Below are positions 46,002 through 56,303 of a stretch of DNA of 64,000 nt, piece after piece; position 1 is the first letter of the stretch; every line of letters starts with the position of its first letter. Below the pieces are notes generated by a model. The model was given only the letters and a program-made list of their open reading frames with translations, was not told the origin of the DNA and searched no databases. The position numbers and the translations under genes were made by a program. This DNA is from Gloeophyllum trabeum ATCC 11539 (taxonomy: Eukaryota; Basidiomycota; Agaricomycetes; Gloeophyllales; Gloeophyllaceae), in NCBI RefSeq assembly GCF_000344685.1, contig NW_006920414.1, forward strand, positions 642,714 to 706,713, read 5' to 3'.

Positions 46002-49000
46002 CTATGAAGGTTGCACTCGTCTTCTTCTGACCTCCTCTAGTGCTTCTGTCACAGCTTGCCTGGAAGAACACTCCGCTCTCCATTTGTCACTCGCTCGCCT
46101 GCAAACCACCGGTGAGTATGGGGAACACCATAGGCAGCTGAGCATGCTTACTTCACTCTAGAGGCGAAGATGACTGAAAGCGCAACGCTCTTCAGTGACC
46201 TCTGTCTCGCCCTTGGAGGTTCAGGAGGAGCGGCAAAGCCCACTCGAGCTATAGCTGCTAGTATCCTTTGCTCGCTGCCGTAAGATCCTCCGTAGTCAGT
46301 GCAACCCTGTAATTTCGAGCGGAGGATCAACTCACCTCTTTTCGAACTTAGCCAGAAGAACTAATAAGTAACGCTTCTGATACCCGAGGTCGCATCTCAA
46401 CGCTGACTCGCGGGTGAACTTGGCCTTGAGATATCGGATCTGGACGATGAGACCTTTGCATTCTTTATTATGCCGGAGTTTCAGTGCGGACAGTTGCTCT
46501 TCGTCACTAAGGATGGAGATACACGTTAGTATGTCACTGAACCGTGCCGCGGGAAGACTCACATCGCGCAGACATGACCTTGCCACTTATCGCATGCCGT
46601 CTTTGCTTTATCCAACTGCTCTCCGAGCACTTTGGCTTTGGCCTCAACTTGCTTCTCCCTTCGCCGCGCTTTTCCAATCTCGTCTTCCATCTTGACCTTT
46701 TCTGCGCGCAGCTGCTTAAGGTCTCTGCCAAATGCTTCGGCCTCTTTCTTAACCCGGCGCAGGTCTTCCTCCAGCGCGGCAATGGCAGCAGCTGCAGAGC
46801 GGTTGTTCTCGGCCTGGGCGCGATGGTGTTCAAGTTCTGAAGCTTGAGCAGACAGAGCTTGGCGAAGATCATCCACTTCATGCAAAGCCATGTCCAGTTG
46901 ATGACGCCGACTCTCGTGGGATGTTTGCGAAGCGGCGTACTCGTCACGCAACTGGTTGAGATGCTATGTCCCTATGTGAGCATTGCAATGGGCACAACCA
47001 GAAATTTCCTCACCTCAGAGACCTCGGTAAACTGGCGCTGCAGTTTCTTGTGGTCGGCAACCAAGAGAGAGCGCTCTTCTCGCAACTGCTGGATAGTCTC
47101 CGCATTCTGCGCCACTTTCACGTCCAGCAGCCTTGCCTTCTGTTCCGACGTGGCGTTGGCTGTACCACGGTCAATTCATGAAGTCGCTTGATTGACCGGA
47201 GTGAGTCTTACCTCGCAACTCGGCTTCAAGCTGGTGGTTCTCTTCCTTTGCGTCTTGCAATTGTCGTTTGACATCATCCATGTCCTGTGTCCAACCGTTT
47301 AACCACAAAGGAGGATCGGAAGAACGTGCGCCAACGTACTGATTCTGTCCTCTGTAGTTGAAGGAGAATGTCATCTTTCTCCCGTTCAATTCGACCACGC
47401 TCGGACGTCAAACCACGGAGGCGGGAGCGTTCTGCCTTCAACTCTTGTTCAAGCTCAGATACAACTCTCTTGGTCTTGTCAAGTTCCTAAGAAACGCCAT
47501 GAAACTGATCAATGAAAGCTCTCACAACGATCGAAAGTAGCGCACAGTCTGGAGACTATATTTCGCCTGCTCGTTAGCACGATGGTCCTGTTTGACCTTC
47601 TTGGCCTCACTGCTGGCCTCTGCCACTTGTAGGTTAAGCCTGTTGGCTGCATCTTGAAGGACGGCTTTCTCCCCAAGGAGCTGCCTTTTCTCTTCTGCCC
47701 ATTGCTTCTTCATGGACTCCAGCTCCTGGTTCACAGCACGCAAATTGGCACGCAGGGCATCGCTCGTCTTCGTCGGTGGAGTAGGGGGGTCCGTTGCAAA
47801 GCTGGCCATTGATATGTCCACGGAACTAGAAGGCGCCATGTCAGCCGCATGCCATAACAAAGATGCAGGTGAGCATCATACCTGTCGTTACCCTCCGCTG
47901 CCCTATTCAAGCTACGTAGGTCCAATTTGTGGTGACATTTCGTGCATCGTACGCGCTGCAAGCGGCGAAGTCTCCTCTCATCCCTCCGGGAGAGTCTACC
48001 GATCTCGTCTTCCAGATTGATTATCCGGTTCCGGGCGTCGTCTAGTCTCTTGGTAAGCTCGACAACGCCCAATCCAGCGTCTTCGAGTTTCTCGATCTTC
48101 TCGTCGATGCTTTCATTCGCTCGATCGAGTTCGTCCTGCAAACGCGAGATTTCTGCTAGCAACGGTGCGACAGATTGCTCGATCTCGGTACTTTGCAGCC
48201 AAGACAACTTAAGAATTTGGGAAAATATGTCACTCCTCTGCTAAAGCTACAAAAGATAGCCGTACCTCTCTCAGAGGACCGCCAGGGGTCTTTGGACTCT
48301 TGAACGACAGGACGTGCCTCCGCATGGGGGACACTCCAGACATGTTGCTAAGATTAGCGAACCTGCTTGGAGTCGTAGCAGCGTTCATGGCGCTCTTCAA
48401 CGATTTGATTCGCTCGAGCAACTCCTCCTTCTCATTTTCGAGAAGCTCAATCTTAGCGTCCTTGGCCTTCTCTATCGCCTTCCGCGCCGGAGACTGTTGT
48501 GTCGTCGCTTTGAGCTTAGCAATCTCTTTATGGGCCTCCTGTAGCTCAGCTTCAAGAGCGTCTACATCCGCGTCGGGCTCGCCGAATCTGATGCTCTTAG
48601 AGGGATCAGCCCGATTCCTCGCGTCCTCGAGCTCCCACTCCAAGGAGGCAATCTTAGCCTTGAGGTTGGCGGTCTGCGTCTCGTCTTCTAGCATCCTGGT
48701 TTCGGCCGCTTCGAGGGCGTCCTCCATCTGCCTGGCTAGTTCGCCAGCGCGTTCTGCCTGGCCTTCGAGCTCCTCGACGTCCTTCTCGAGGGATTCTATA
48801 GCACCGTGGGCGTGTTCCAAGTCTGCTTCGGCCTGGTGCAGCTTCTCATTTGCTTCAGCGAGTTCCCGCTCCCGGGCAGCTCTTTCGGCCTCTGCCTCCG
48901 CAAGGCGGGCCTGGGCGTCATGCAGCTGCTGCACGGTCTGCACATGCTCTTCCTCCAACTCAGCGAAGCGCCCCTCGGCGTCATCGGCGTCCGTGTACAT

Positions 49001-51645
49001 CCGCTGCATGTCTTCCGCAGACTCCTTGGCGGCGTGTTTCTCCTCTGCGAGTTGGTGCTGAAGGGCGTCCAACCGCTCATTGCTGAGGATAACGTCCTCC
49101 TCGAGCTGCTTGATCTGCATATTCGCACCGCGGAGGTCTGCCATAGCTTGGGCTAGCCTGTCGTTAGCATGCCTCAGCTCGCTGCCCAACTCCTTCCCGC
49201 TCTCGAGGACCTGCTCCGCTTTCTCAGCCCTTTGCAGAGCCATGTCTCGTTCGTCCTCGACAGCGGCCAGCATCGCCTGTAGGCTTCGGAGCTCCCTCTG
49301 CATGTTGCTCTCCACAGCCTTGGCATTGCCCTCCGCCTCGCGGACTTGACGCTCTAGTTCCTTGACGATGTCGCTCACGCCTTTCTCCACCTCGCCCATC
49401 TTCTCCTTCCACCGCTCCTTGTCCTTCGCCCGCTCCTCCTTCTCCTCCTGCAAGCCGCGCTCGAGCTGCTCCTTCTCCGCCGTCACGCCCTGCAGCTTGT
49501 CCTTCAGTTCCTCGACCATGTCCTCCAGCACCGCCTTCTCCTCGCCGCCCTCGCTGACGTCGCCCAGGGAGCTAACTGCGCTCACCCGCCTCCCCCCACT
49601 TACCCTCCTGGCCGTCAGCCCAGACCCACCCCCACCGCCATCCGACCCCGTCCCCCGCTCCTCCTCCAGCTGCCGCAGCCTCTGCACGAGCACCTCGTTC
49701 TCCTCCTGCAGCCGCCGATTCAACCCATGCAAATACGTGTTCAACTTCGTCGCATTGAACCGCCCGACGCCGTGGCCCTCCCTCCCGAGGCCCACTACAG
49801 GGTCGAAGGAGGTGTTCGCGCGTGCGTGCGTCGTGAGGTCGTGCGAGGAGGCGGTGGAGATGAACGACGCGCGCTCGCCGGCGGAGTCGTACGGGGACTG
49901 CGAGAGCACCTCGTCGGACCCCGACGCCTCCTCCGCGACCCACCCCTGCGCGAGCGGGTGCGATAACCGGCCCCCGGCGCGCGGGCGCGGGCGGGGCGTC
50001 ACCCCCGCGAACAGCTTCGCCCCGGGTGCGGGCGTCAGTAGGTTCTGGGAGACGCTGCTTGCATCCGCAACGCCGCGGTTGGGATGCGGAGTGGCCTTGA
50101 TCCGCGGGCGCGCGGTGGAGTTAATCACGGAGAGGAGGAACGAGCGTTTGTGCGCGACGGGTGTGAGCGGATCGTCTGCGCCTCGCAGGTTCTGCTGCTG
50201 ATCGTCGGCATCTTCTTCGTCTTCGTCCTCTCCGATATAGGCAGAAACGCTCAGAGGCGTCTCAGGCGCTGTGGGGAGGCTGAACCGCGCGCGGGGGCGG
50301 GGGCGCGCCTGGAACGCGGGGGTGGGGGTGAACGTGATCGACGGCGCGGGGGAGGAGAACGCGACGGAGAGAGGGGCGGGGGAGTGCAGGTTGCTTTGTG
50401 GGTTCCTCGCGGTCAGGCCTTCCTCTGAGGAGAACGTCGGCTCTCTTTCGTCCTGGCTCTGGCTTTGGGTTTCACTCTGGCCAGCTCGAGATTCGCCAGT
50501 TTGAGACCCGTCAATATTGAGATCCGAATATTGTTGGAACTGCTGGGTGTGATTGGGCTGCGACAGGGACAGGTCGGCTTCGGAGTCCGTCGGGAGGTCG
50601 GGGTGTTCCAAACCAGATATGCCCTCGTGTTGTGGGACTCCAGGCGCGTACTCGGTCACATCCACGTCGTTCGTCGTTTCCTGCTCACGCGCCCACGAGT
50701 TCTCGTGCGCTCTCCCCCTTTGAGCACCACCGACAGCGGGCGATGCATTGGCTGAGCGCTGTAGCGGGATGTTCGTGGCCGAGGCGGGGTGGGGCGAGGC
50801 GGAGCCAGCGCGCGAGAGGTTGACGGAGTTTCCGCTGCGTGGGGTAGAGTTACTGGGAGACGATTCGGGTGAGGGCGTCGTGCGCGAGAGGGAGGGTGTC
50901 CGCGTGCGAGCGGCCGGTCGGCGGAACGAGACGTTCTTCAGCTTGTCGAAGGGGGAAGGCTGCAGTATAGTATAATCAGTCGGAAGCTGAGTGTGCCAGC
51001 GTTTTGAGGGGAGCGTACCTTAGGCTCCGACCGTAAGCTGACGGAGTAGTCATAGTTCTTCTTTGGGGTCGGCTTTCCGCTGGGTGCGTGTGTAGGACGC
51101 GGGGAGTTGCTGCGACTCACAGGTTCGAGAGCGTCGGAGAGCGACAAGTCCTGTAGTTCGTCTTCCTCAGCGTTACTAGTAGCAGCGCCGGACTTGAAGT
51201 TTCTGTGCCTTTCCGCAACGTCTTCCTCCTCCATGTCTCTCTCCGCCGCCTCCCGTGTCACGTTAGGGATGCTAGGAATGATACTGACGTCAAAGCTGTC
51301 CTGGTCTTGTCGATGGCTAGAGCTCGCTCTGGACACAGAGAGCGCAGACTTGGTCGCAGTGGACCGAGAGGCAATCGAATTCGCGAAACGTTGGGTACTA
51401 GACGTGCTGGACGGCGGGCGGATGGTAGAACGGGTTGCGCCATGGACTGACGAGACGGCGGGCGTCGAGTGTATGGGCAAAAAGTCTCCGCTATCGTTGG
51501 CGTCGTCCTGACTTTCCGACTGCGAGTCGCTGGCAGCAGAGTCTTCGAACACGGGCAGAGATGGCAGGGACGGCATTTCTTCGTTTTCGACGGCCTGTAT
51601 ACGCCGCCATATCCTGGACGGCGTCTCCAGCTGCACGCCCTGCAT
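46002..51645 (-). CDS. Pericentrin-like spindle pole body coiled-coil protein (Pcp1/Spc110 type)
   Basis: Eleven exons: complement(join(46002..46098, 46152..46274, 46336..46506, 46563..46963, 47014..47159, 47212..47284, 47340..47486, 47546..47825, 47882..48207, 48266..50959, 51019..51645)), 1694 residues with all phases consistent. The N-terminal 500 residues are Ser/Pro-rich and include PFDKLKNVSFRRPA, resembling the centrosomin motif 1 that recruits gamma-tubulin complexes. A central coiled coil of more than 1000 residues follows. The C-terminus has a PACT domain, LIVQIRYLKAKFTRESALR, then YQKRYLLVLLAKFEKSEQR and ARVGF, which in Pcp1/Spc110 binds calmodulin and anchors to the pole body. It ends KWRAECSSRQAV and an Arg-rich tail. 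It converges with CRD1, 255 bp apart. Confidence 0.88.
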
Positions 51646-52533
51646 TATTCTTTGTTTGTTTCCAAAGCACGGTGTTTTCAGAGGTGCAGGACGAGCGAAG
51701 GAAGCGAGATGGTGGCAGGTTTCAGAACTCAACGCGACGCGACGCGTCGGGCTCAACGGCACGTGACAGGTGACATTGCGTCTCAATCACTGGCAACTCT
51801 GCTGCTGCGCTCTCGCAGTCGGGGACCGTTAGCTGCAAGTGCAGCAACCCTTTTGATACTGTGTTTTACACGGCATATCTAGGGCTTCTAGGGCTGCTTG
51901 CGAATATGACTTACCAGGCTCATATGCGGTTTGCAGCACGTCTGCCCAGGCGGAAGGTCGCGCGAGAATAATTCTTGTCTCACAGATGGGCCAGTAGCCT
52001 CAGGGTCGGATATCCTTTGTGCAGCGTCGGCGTCTAGCTGCGTTTTACCAGTCAGTCAGCGCCATGTCTCGGGTAAGGCTTCTCCACTGTCGACTCGACA
52101 GCGCATTCGGTGCTTAACGAGCGAGGCGCCTATCAGATTCTGTCCAGCCTACCGTCAAGTCTTGACATGGCCAGCAAATGACATGTCTACTTATGCCGTA
52201 TCTATGTAGCAGTTCGCAAAGCGATTTGTCTGCTATTCGCCGCGCCGCGCAAGTCGAACATTTGCCCGGCATGCCGTCCTCGTACATCTGCTCGTTGACG
52301 GGCGGTGTTCCCTGTGTGCCCGCTAGGCTATATCAAATGTGATTATCACTACGCACGTCCTGGTCCTTTAGCCAAAGATTCGGAGGTGCGAGTTTCTTTT
52401 GCTTTAGAAAGCACACTCCGGCTTCACCGGTGTTTGGACGGGCGCTGACAGCAATAACCTGACAATCCATCCAATTGTTGAACCCCGACTCCCTGCACCC
52501 GATCATGCATCTACGTCGATTGAGCTCTGCGTA
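51646..52533. other. Intergenic between the SPB gene and the UstYa pair
   Basis: 0.9 kb with the SPB gene promoter on the right of its ATG and the 3' flank of the first UstYa-like gene. I looked for small signal-peptide genes with Lys-Arg sites here and saw none. Confidence 0.45.
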
Positions 52534-53181
52534 CTACTTATTCCATCGCCAGGCCCTGTACTCTGCCATATTCTTTCCCAACCAATCATACAACTCCTCC
52601 CGGTCCCGACACGTCCGTTCCCGGCCCCAGGCCACCGTCCCGTCCTCTCTCACTGGCTCCAGCTGTATATTTGCGTGGCACAGGATCATCTGGCGCAGAT
52701 AATTGAGACAGTGCTGTACATGCCCGTCCCCATGGCCCTCTTGGACGAGCGCCCGCCGGACGCTCTGCATGCAGTGCATCTCGTGGAACGCGGACAGCGC
52801 GAAGAGGCGCTTGGAAGGGCCGAGGCGGACGAAGCCGTTGCCGTCGGGGAACACCGACGCCCAGTCGTGTTCGTCTTCCTCGGAGCTGATCCCGAAGTGA
52901 GTCGTGTTCTCGTGGAGTGTCCATGTCGATTTGCTCAGCGTCAGAGGCAAGTAATCCGGGAAATCGAGGTCGTCGTATGCTGTCGTCCAGGGTATACGTT
53001 AGTGTTCTGCTGCGGGTCGAAGAGCATTATTCTCACTATAGTGATGAGACTTTGCCCAACTCGAAATATTCTTGAACAGATACCACAAGTTCATTGCGGT
53101 CAGGGATGCGATTATGGCGATACAGATAGCTGGGAATATGGGCCAATTGCCCTGCCGAGTGGCTTTCGTGTGTTGTCCCAT
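52534..53181 (-). CDS. UstYa-family (DUF3328) oxidase-like protein 1
   Basis: Model complement(join(52534..52979, 53037..53181)), 196 residues. One transmembrane segment lies near residues 15-35 (FPAICIAIIASLTAMNLWYLF), so it is a type II membrane protein with a lumenal domain. The DUF3328 landmarks are DWASVFPDGNGFVRLG, the metal-type motif HEMHC (residues 114-118) and HC (138-139) followed by LNYLRQMILC. UstYa/UstYb and relatives carry out oxidative macrocyclisation in fungal RiPP pathways. The intron is 57 nt with an ACTAAC branch site. It is divergently transcribed from the second UstYa-like gene. Confidence 0.85.
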
Positions 53182-53667
53182 CAGCGGTCTGCTATGCTAC
53201 CAGGGATCGTAGTTGTCCTCGAACCTTCTCCATTATGAAGGTTGGGTGGGCGATCGGCTCACTGTGAAGTGCGTCTTCTGGAGTCAGACACCGCACAGTG
53301 CCTCCAACGGCACGCATGATCAGAAGGTCGTCTCTAGAAGCTGGCGGGTCCTGTTCTGGTCATCGGGGTGCTAATGTCGGAGCCTTGGGATATGTGCCGA
53401 ATCGAATTGGTAACGTTGTCCCGTAATGGTAGGCAGCTATGTTTAGGTATGATGGTCCCTCGGGCATGAGCGACTCGTGCTGATTATCTCCAGTTAGGTG
53501 GATCATTTGAGAAGGGGGGGGCCTAGGGAGTTCCACAGGCAATGATAAGTACCAGAGAGTGTCTATGATCAGTGAGGCCTATGGTCATCGGTGAGAAACC
53601 TATCGGATGCCTCGAATGTCACGTTCAACCAGGTCTGTACAGGAGACGTACCCTCGCAGAGGTCAAC
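53182..53667. other. Shared divergent promoter of the two UstYa-like genes
   Basis: 486 bp between the two start codons. A run of G (GGGGGGG near 53515) is present. No exon is seen. Confidence 0.5.
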
Positions 53668-54416
53668 ATGTCCTTGAGCACCACGTCTCTCGAAGACAAC
53701 GGGCGTCAAGAAAACCGTCGGGACTACGGGACGGCGCAGCTTGTCTGGCTCGGTGCTCTCGTTGTGCTTACGAATTTATTGGTGTTTCGCTTCAAGATGG
53801 GTAACATGGCAGACGCGTGGTTCACAAGCTTCTACTCGTACGGTACGTAGATTCAGATGAGAGCCAGGCTCCTGGCACACGAAACATTTAGTTGATTTAA
53901 ACCTCCCACTCAGACTACGCCGCCGATGATTTTCCCGAATCATATCCCATCGGACCACTCCCTGAGGCGCAGCTGATCATTGAAGACACCGTCCACTACC
54001 AAATCAACACAGAGGACGCAGACGAACACTGGGCCTCCATGTTTCCGAGCGGGGGCGGATTCGTGCACCTCGGTCCCCACTACCGCGCGTTCGGCATATC
54101 GATGTTCCACCAGCTCGCGTGTCTCAATGACATCCGCCAGACGCTTGCAACCCCCTTGGCGGACCGGACTGCCGCCCAGCTGGAGAGCAATCATCGCTGC
54201 TTCAATTACTTAAGGCAGACGCTGCTGTGCGAGCCGGAGCTGAGGCTGGAGCCGGAGAGCGATAAGCTGAATGAGCTGGGCCTCAATGAGGTTGTTGACG
54301 GGTTGGGGATGAAGCATTCGTGCAGGGATTGGACGGTGGTCTACGAAGCGATGGAGAGCAACTATAATGACACGAAAGAACATGACCAATCGGTACATAC
54401 TTTTATTCTTCCATAG
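53668..54416 (+). CDS. UstYa-family (DUF3328) protein 2 with altered HxxHC motif
   Basis: Model join(53668..53842, 53914..54416), 225 residues. The transmembrane helix is near residues 24-41 (AQLVWLGALVVLTNLLVF). The lumenal domain has HWASMFPSGGGFVHLGP, then FHQLACLNDIR at 124-128 where HxxHC would be expected (the second His is Ala127). At 152-159 it reads HRCFNYLR in place of the usual HC...YLR (a residue separates His and Cys). Family membership is clear from order and spacing. It may be a non-catalytic partner or have changed chemistry. Its 3' end faces the 3' end of the precursor gene, 236 bp away. Confidence 0.82.
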
Positions 54417-54652
54417 ACGACCTGAAAAGGTGTGCATCTGAGGGATCACGATGTAATAATCTTGCGGATAGTATTGAATCGAACCATGTCAGCGTAAGTG
54501 TGCAGCAGCTACATACACACTATCACGATTTCATTATGACTGAAATCCTTTATGGAGTTTTCGCACTTCAATTTATACCTAATTTGACTGGAACTCGACG
54601 CTTAGGGCACGGCTAGATCTAAATTCTTTCAGGCTTGACTCTGCAAACTATT

Positions 54653-55262
54653 TCACCTAGTACCCTGACCTCCGTCTGCACCATCGCCCGCATCTACGGT
54701 GACATGAGAATCGACGACAGCGTCGGGTGCAGAATAACGGCAACCTACATGTTTCGATGGCCCAAGCTGCAGTGACTGGAGGATCTGCTAGAAGGACGTA
54801 AGTGACCACAACCATCAACAGATAATTAAACACACCACGCTTGTTGGCACCCGCGCCAGGGTCTGGGTGTGATTTTAGGCATGCCCCAACAGAAATAAAG
54901 TGAAATGACGCACAGGCCACCAGTCTCCAGTCACTACCGTGAGCTAGGAGAATATTAGCAGACGCAATAACGAGCACCTGTTGGACAAACCGCGTTTCTC
55001 TGCCCCCTGAGGTCCGTCCGCGTCAGACGTTTCGTCTACATATACATCCATATTGAGCTGTTTATAGTGGCCCCGTAGCTGTCAACATACATTCCGCTGC
55101 AGCCCATTTAGCAGGAACATCAGCTCCTAGAGGCAGGATCGCCTTCAGTAACTCATGTCACGGACTCATGGGCTTACCAGTGATTGCCGCAGCTGTAGCC
55201 CTCATGAAGCATAATGACGCCATGGTGGCCGCAACGAAGGCAGTCAAAGCAAGACGAACCAT
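54653..55262 (-). CDS. Secreted repeat precursor with Lys-Arg sites, candidate dikaritin-type RiPP
   Basis: Model complement(join(54653..54693, 54749..54787, 54836..54862, 54914..54943, 54991..55035, 55091..55126, 55178..55262)), 303 nt, 100 residues. All six introns are 47-55 nt and phase 1. Residues 1-26 form a signal peptide (MVRLALTAFVAATMASLC, then Ala-rich). Three units follow, beginning at Ala30, Ala56 and Ala75. Units 1 and 2 end in Lys-Arg (54-55, 73-74) and unit 3 ends in Thr-Arg at the C-terminus. Each unit holds Trp-x4-Tyr: WAAAEY (36-41), WRLVAY (61-66), WAIETY (83-88). After Tyr come Gly/Asp/Ala-rich spacers. Kex2 cleavage after Lys-Arg and UstY-dependent modification of repeated Tyr-containing cores define dikaritin precursors. 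A TATAAAT lies 65-72 bp upstream. The product and chemistry are inferred. Confidence 0.75.
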
Positions 55263-56303
55263 GGTAGAAGATGGGTTCTACAGTTCTTCTGTAGTACTTA
55301 TACCAGAGGTCGTAATCGAAGAGCGAATTTATACTTCCTCCCGAGAGAAGATCAGCGACCGGACGATGGGTATCAGGGTACCGAACATAAGCTCAATACC
55401 CTTCTCGGTCTGTGGCTTGTAATAGATGGAGAAGAAGAGAACTCAGGCTGATTCTGGCTCTCAAACCAGCACCGGAGGTAAACTCGGCCGGATGTGAACA
55501 TTGAAAATGGTACGAACAACAACACAATGCGGTATAGGTATTTTTTTCGTATGGCTTCCACGGAGAACATTACAGAGCGTATGCCAACAACGTCATCATG
55601 TGCCATGCTGGCATATCTACTACCCTGAAGTAAGTACTATGCCCGCAGGTGTCGGCATGTTCTGTCATGAGCGCCTTGGTGGCGCACATTTTCATAGCCG
55701 CATTGTGACGTTAGGTCACCAGGTGATAGCGTTCTGGAAAAACAGACCTGCCAATTGCCGCCAACCTGTCGTCAAATCAACACATGCTTGATGTTTCGAT
55801 GAACTCCGGTGAGGGCAGTATACTCAAACCTTACTAAAGCAGATGTCAGGAACAAGCTCTGAACAAATCCCAAAGAGAGATTCCCCATGCCCACGTAGGT
55901 TCCCATTGTTTGCTATGTATATGCAGGAACTCGAATTCATGGCAATGGTATTAATGATGTGGACCTTAGTCCTCAGACCGCCTAAGTATATCTTGCCGGG
56001 CGGCTCCGATGCCGCTTTCATTGTCCGGTTACCTCCGATCTGGATCCTTTCATCAGATTCTGACATTCATCAAGTCCAAGTCGAACCTGACAGCCTGCGA
56101 GTCTTGGTCGAATATGTCGAATGACTGGCCGCGACTGTAAGCCAGTGAATGGGAATGCTCGGTGTCCTGGGGAACTACTGGGTTCGCCGTTTATGCTGCG
56201 CATCGTACTGGGATACAAGTCAACCTGGCGAATCAAGACTTAGTTAATACTGGCAGTCATCCTGGTCTCCCTTTGTTAACAACCTTGGAATCCTGCTATC
56301 TCC
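55263..56303. other. Intergenic with the precursor TATA box
   Basis: 1.04 kb between divergent starts of the precursor and the MFS gene. TATAAAT (minus strand, 55327..55334 region) is the precursor's likely core promoter. No other exon with splice support was found. Confidence 0.5.

Noticed and set aside
54657..54977. A 106-codon intronless minus-strand frame at the precursor locus, ending in a Cys/Arg-rich stretch
   Set aside because: It is read-through of introns; six well-formed phase-1 introns give a signal-peptide protein with regular repeats instead.
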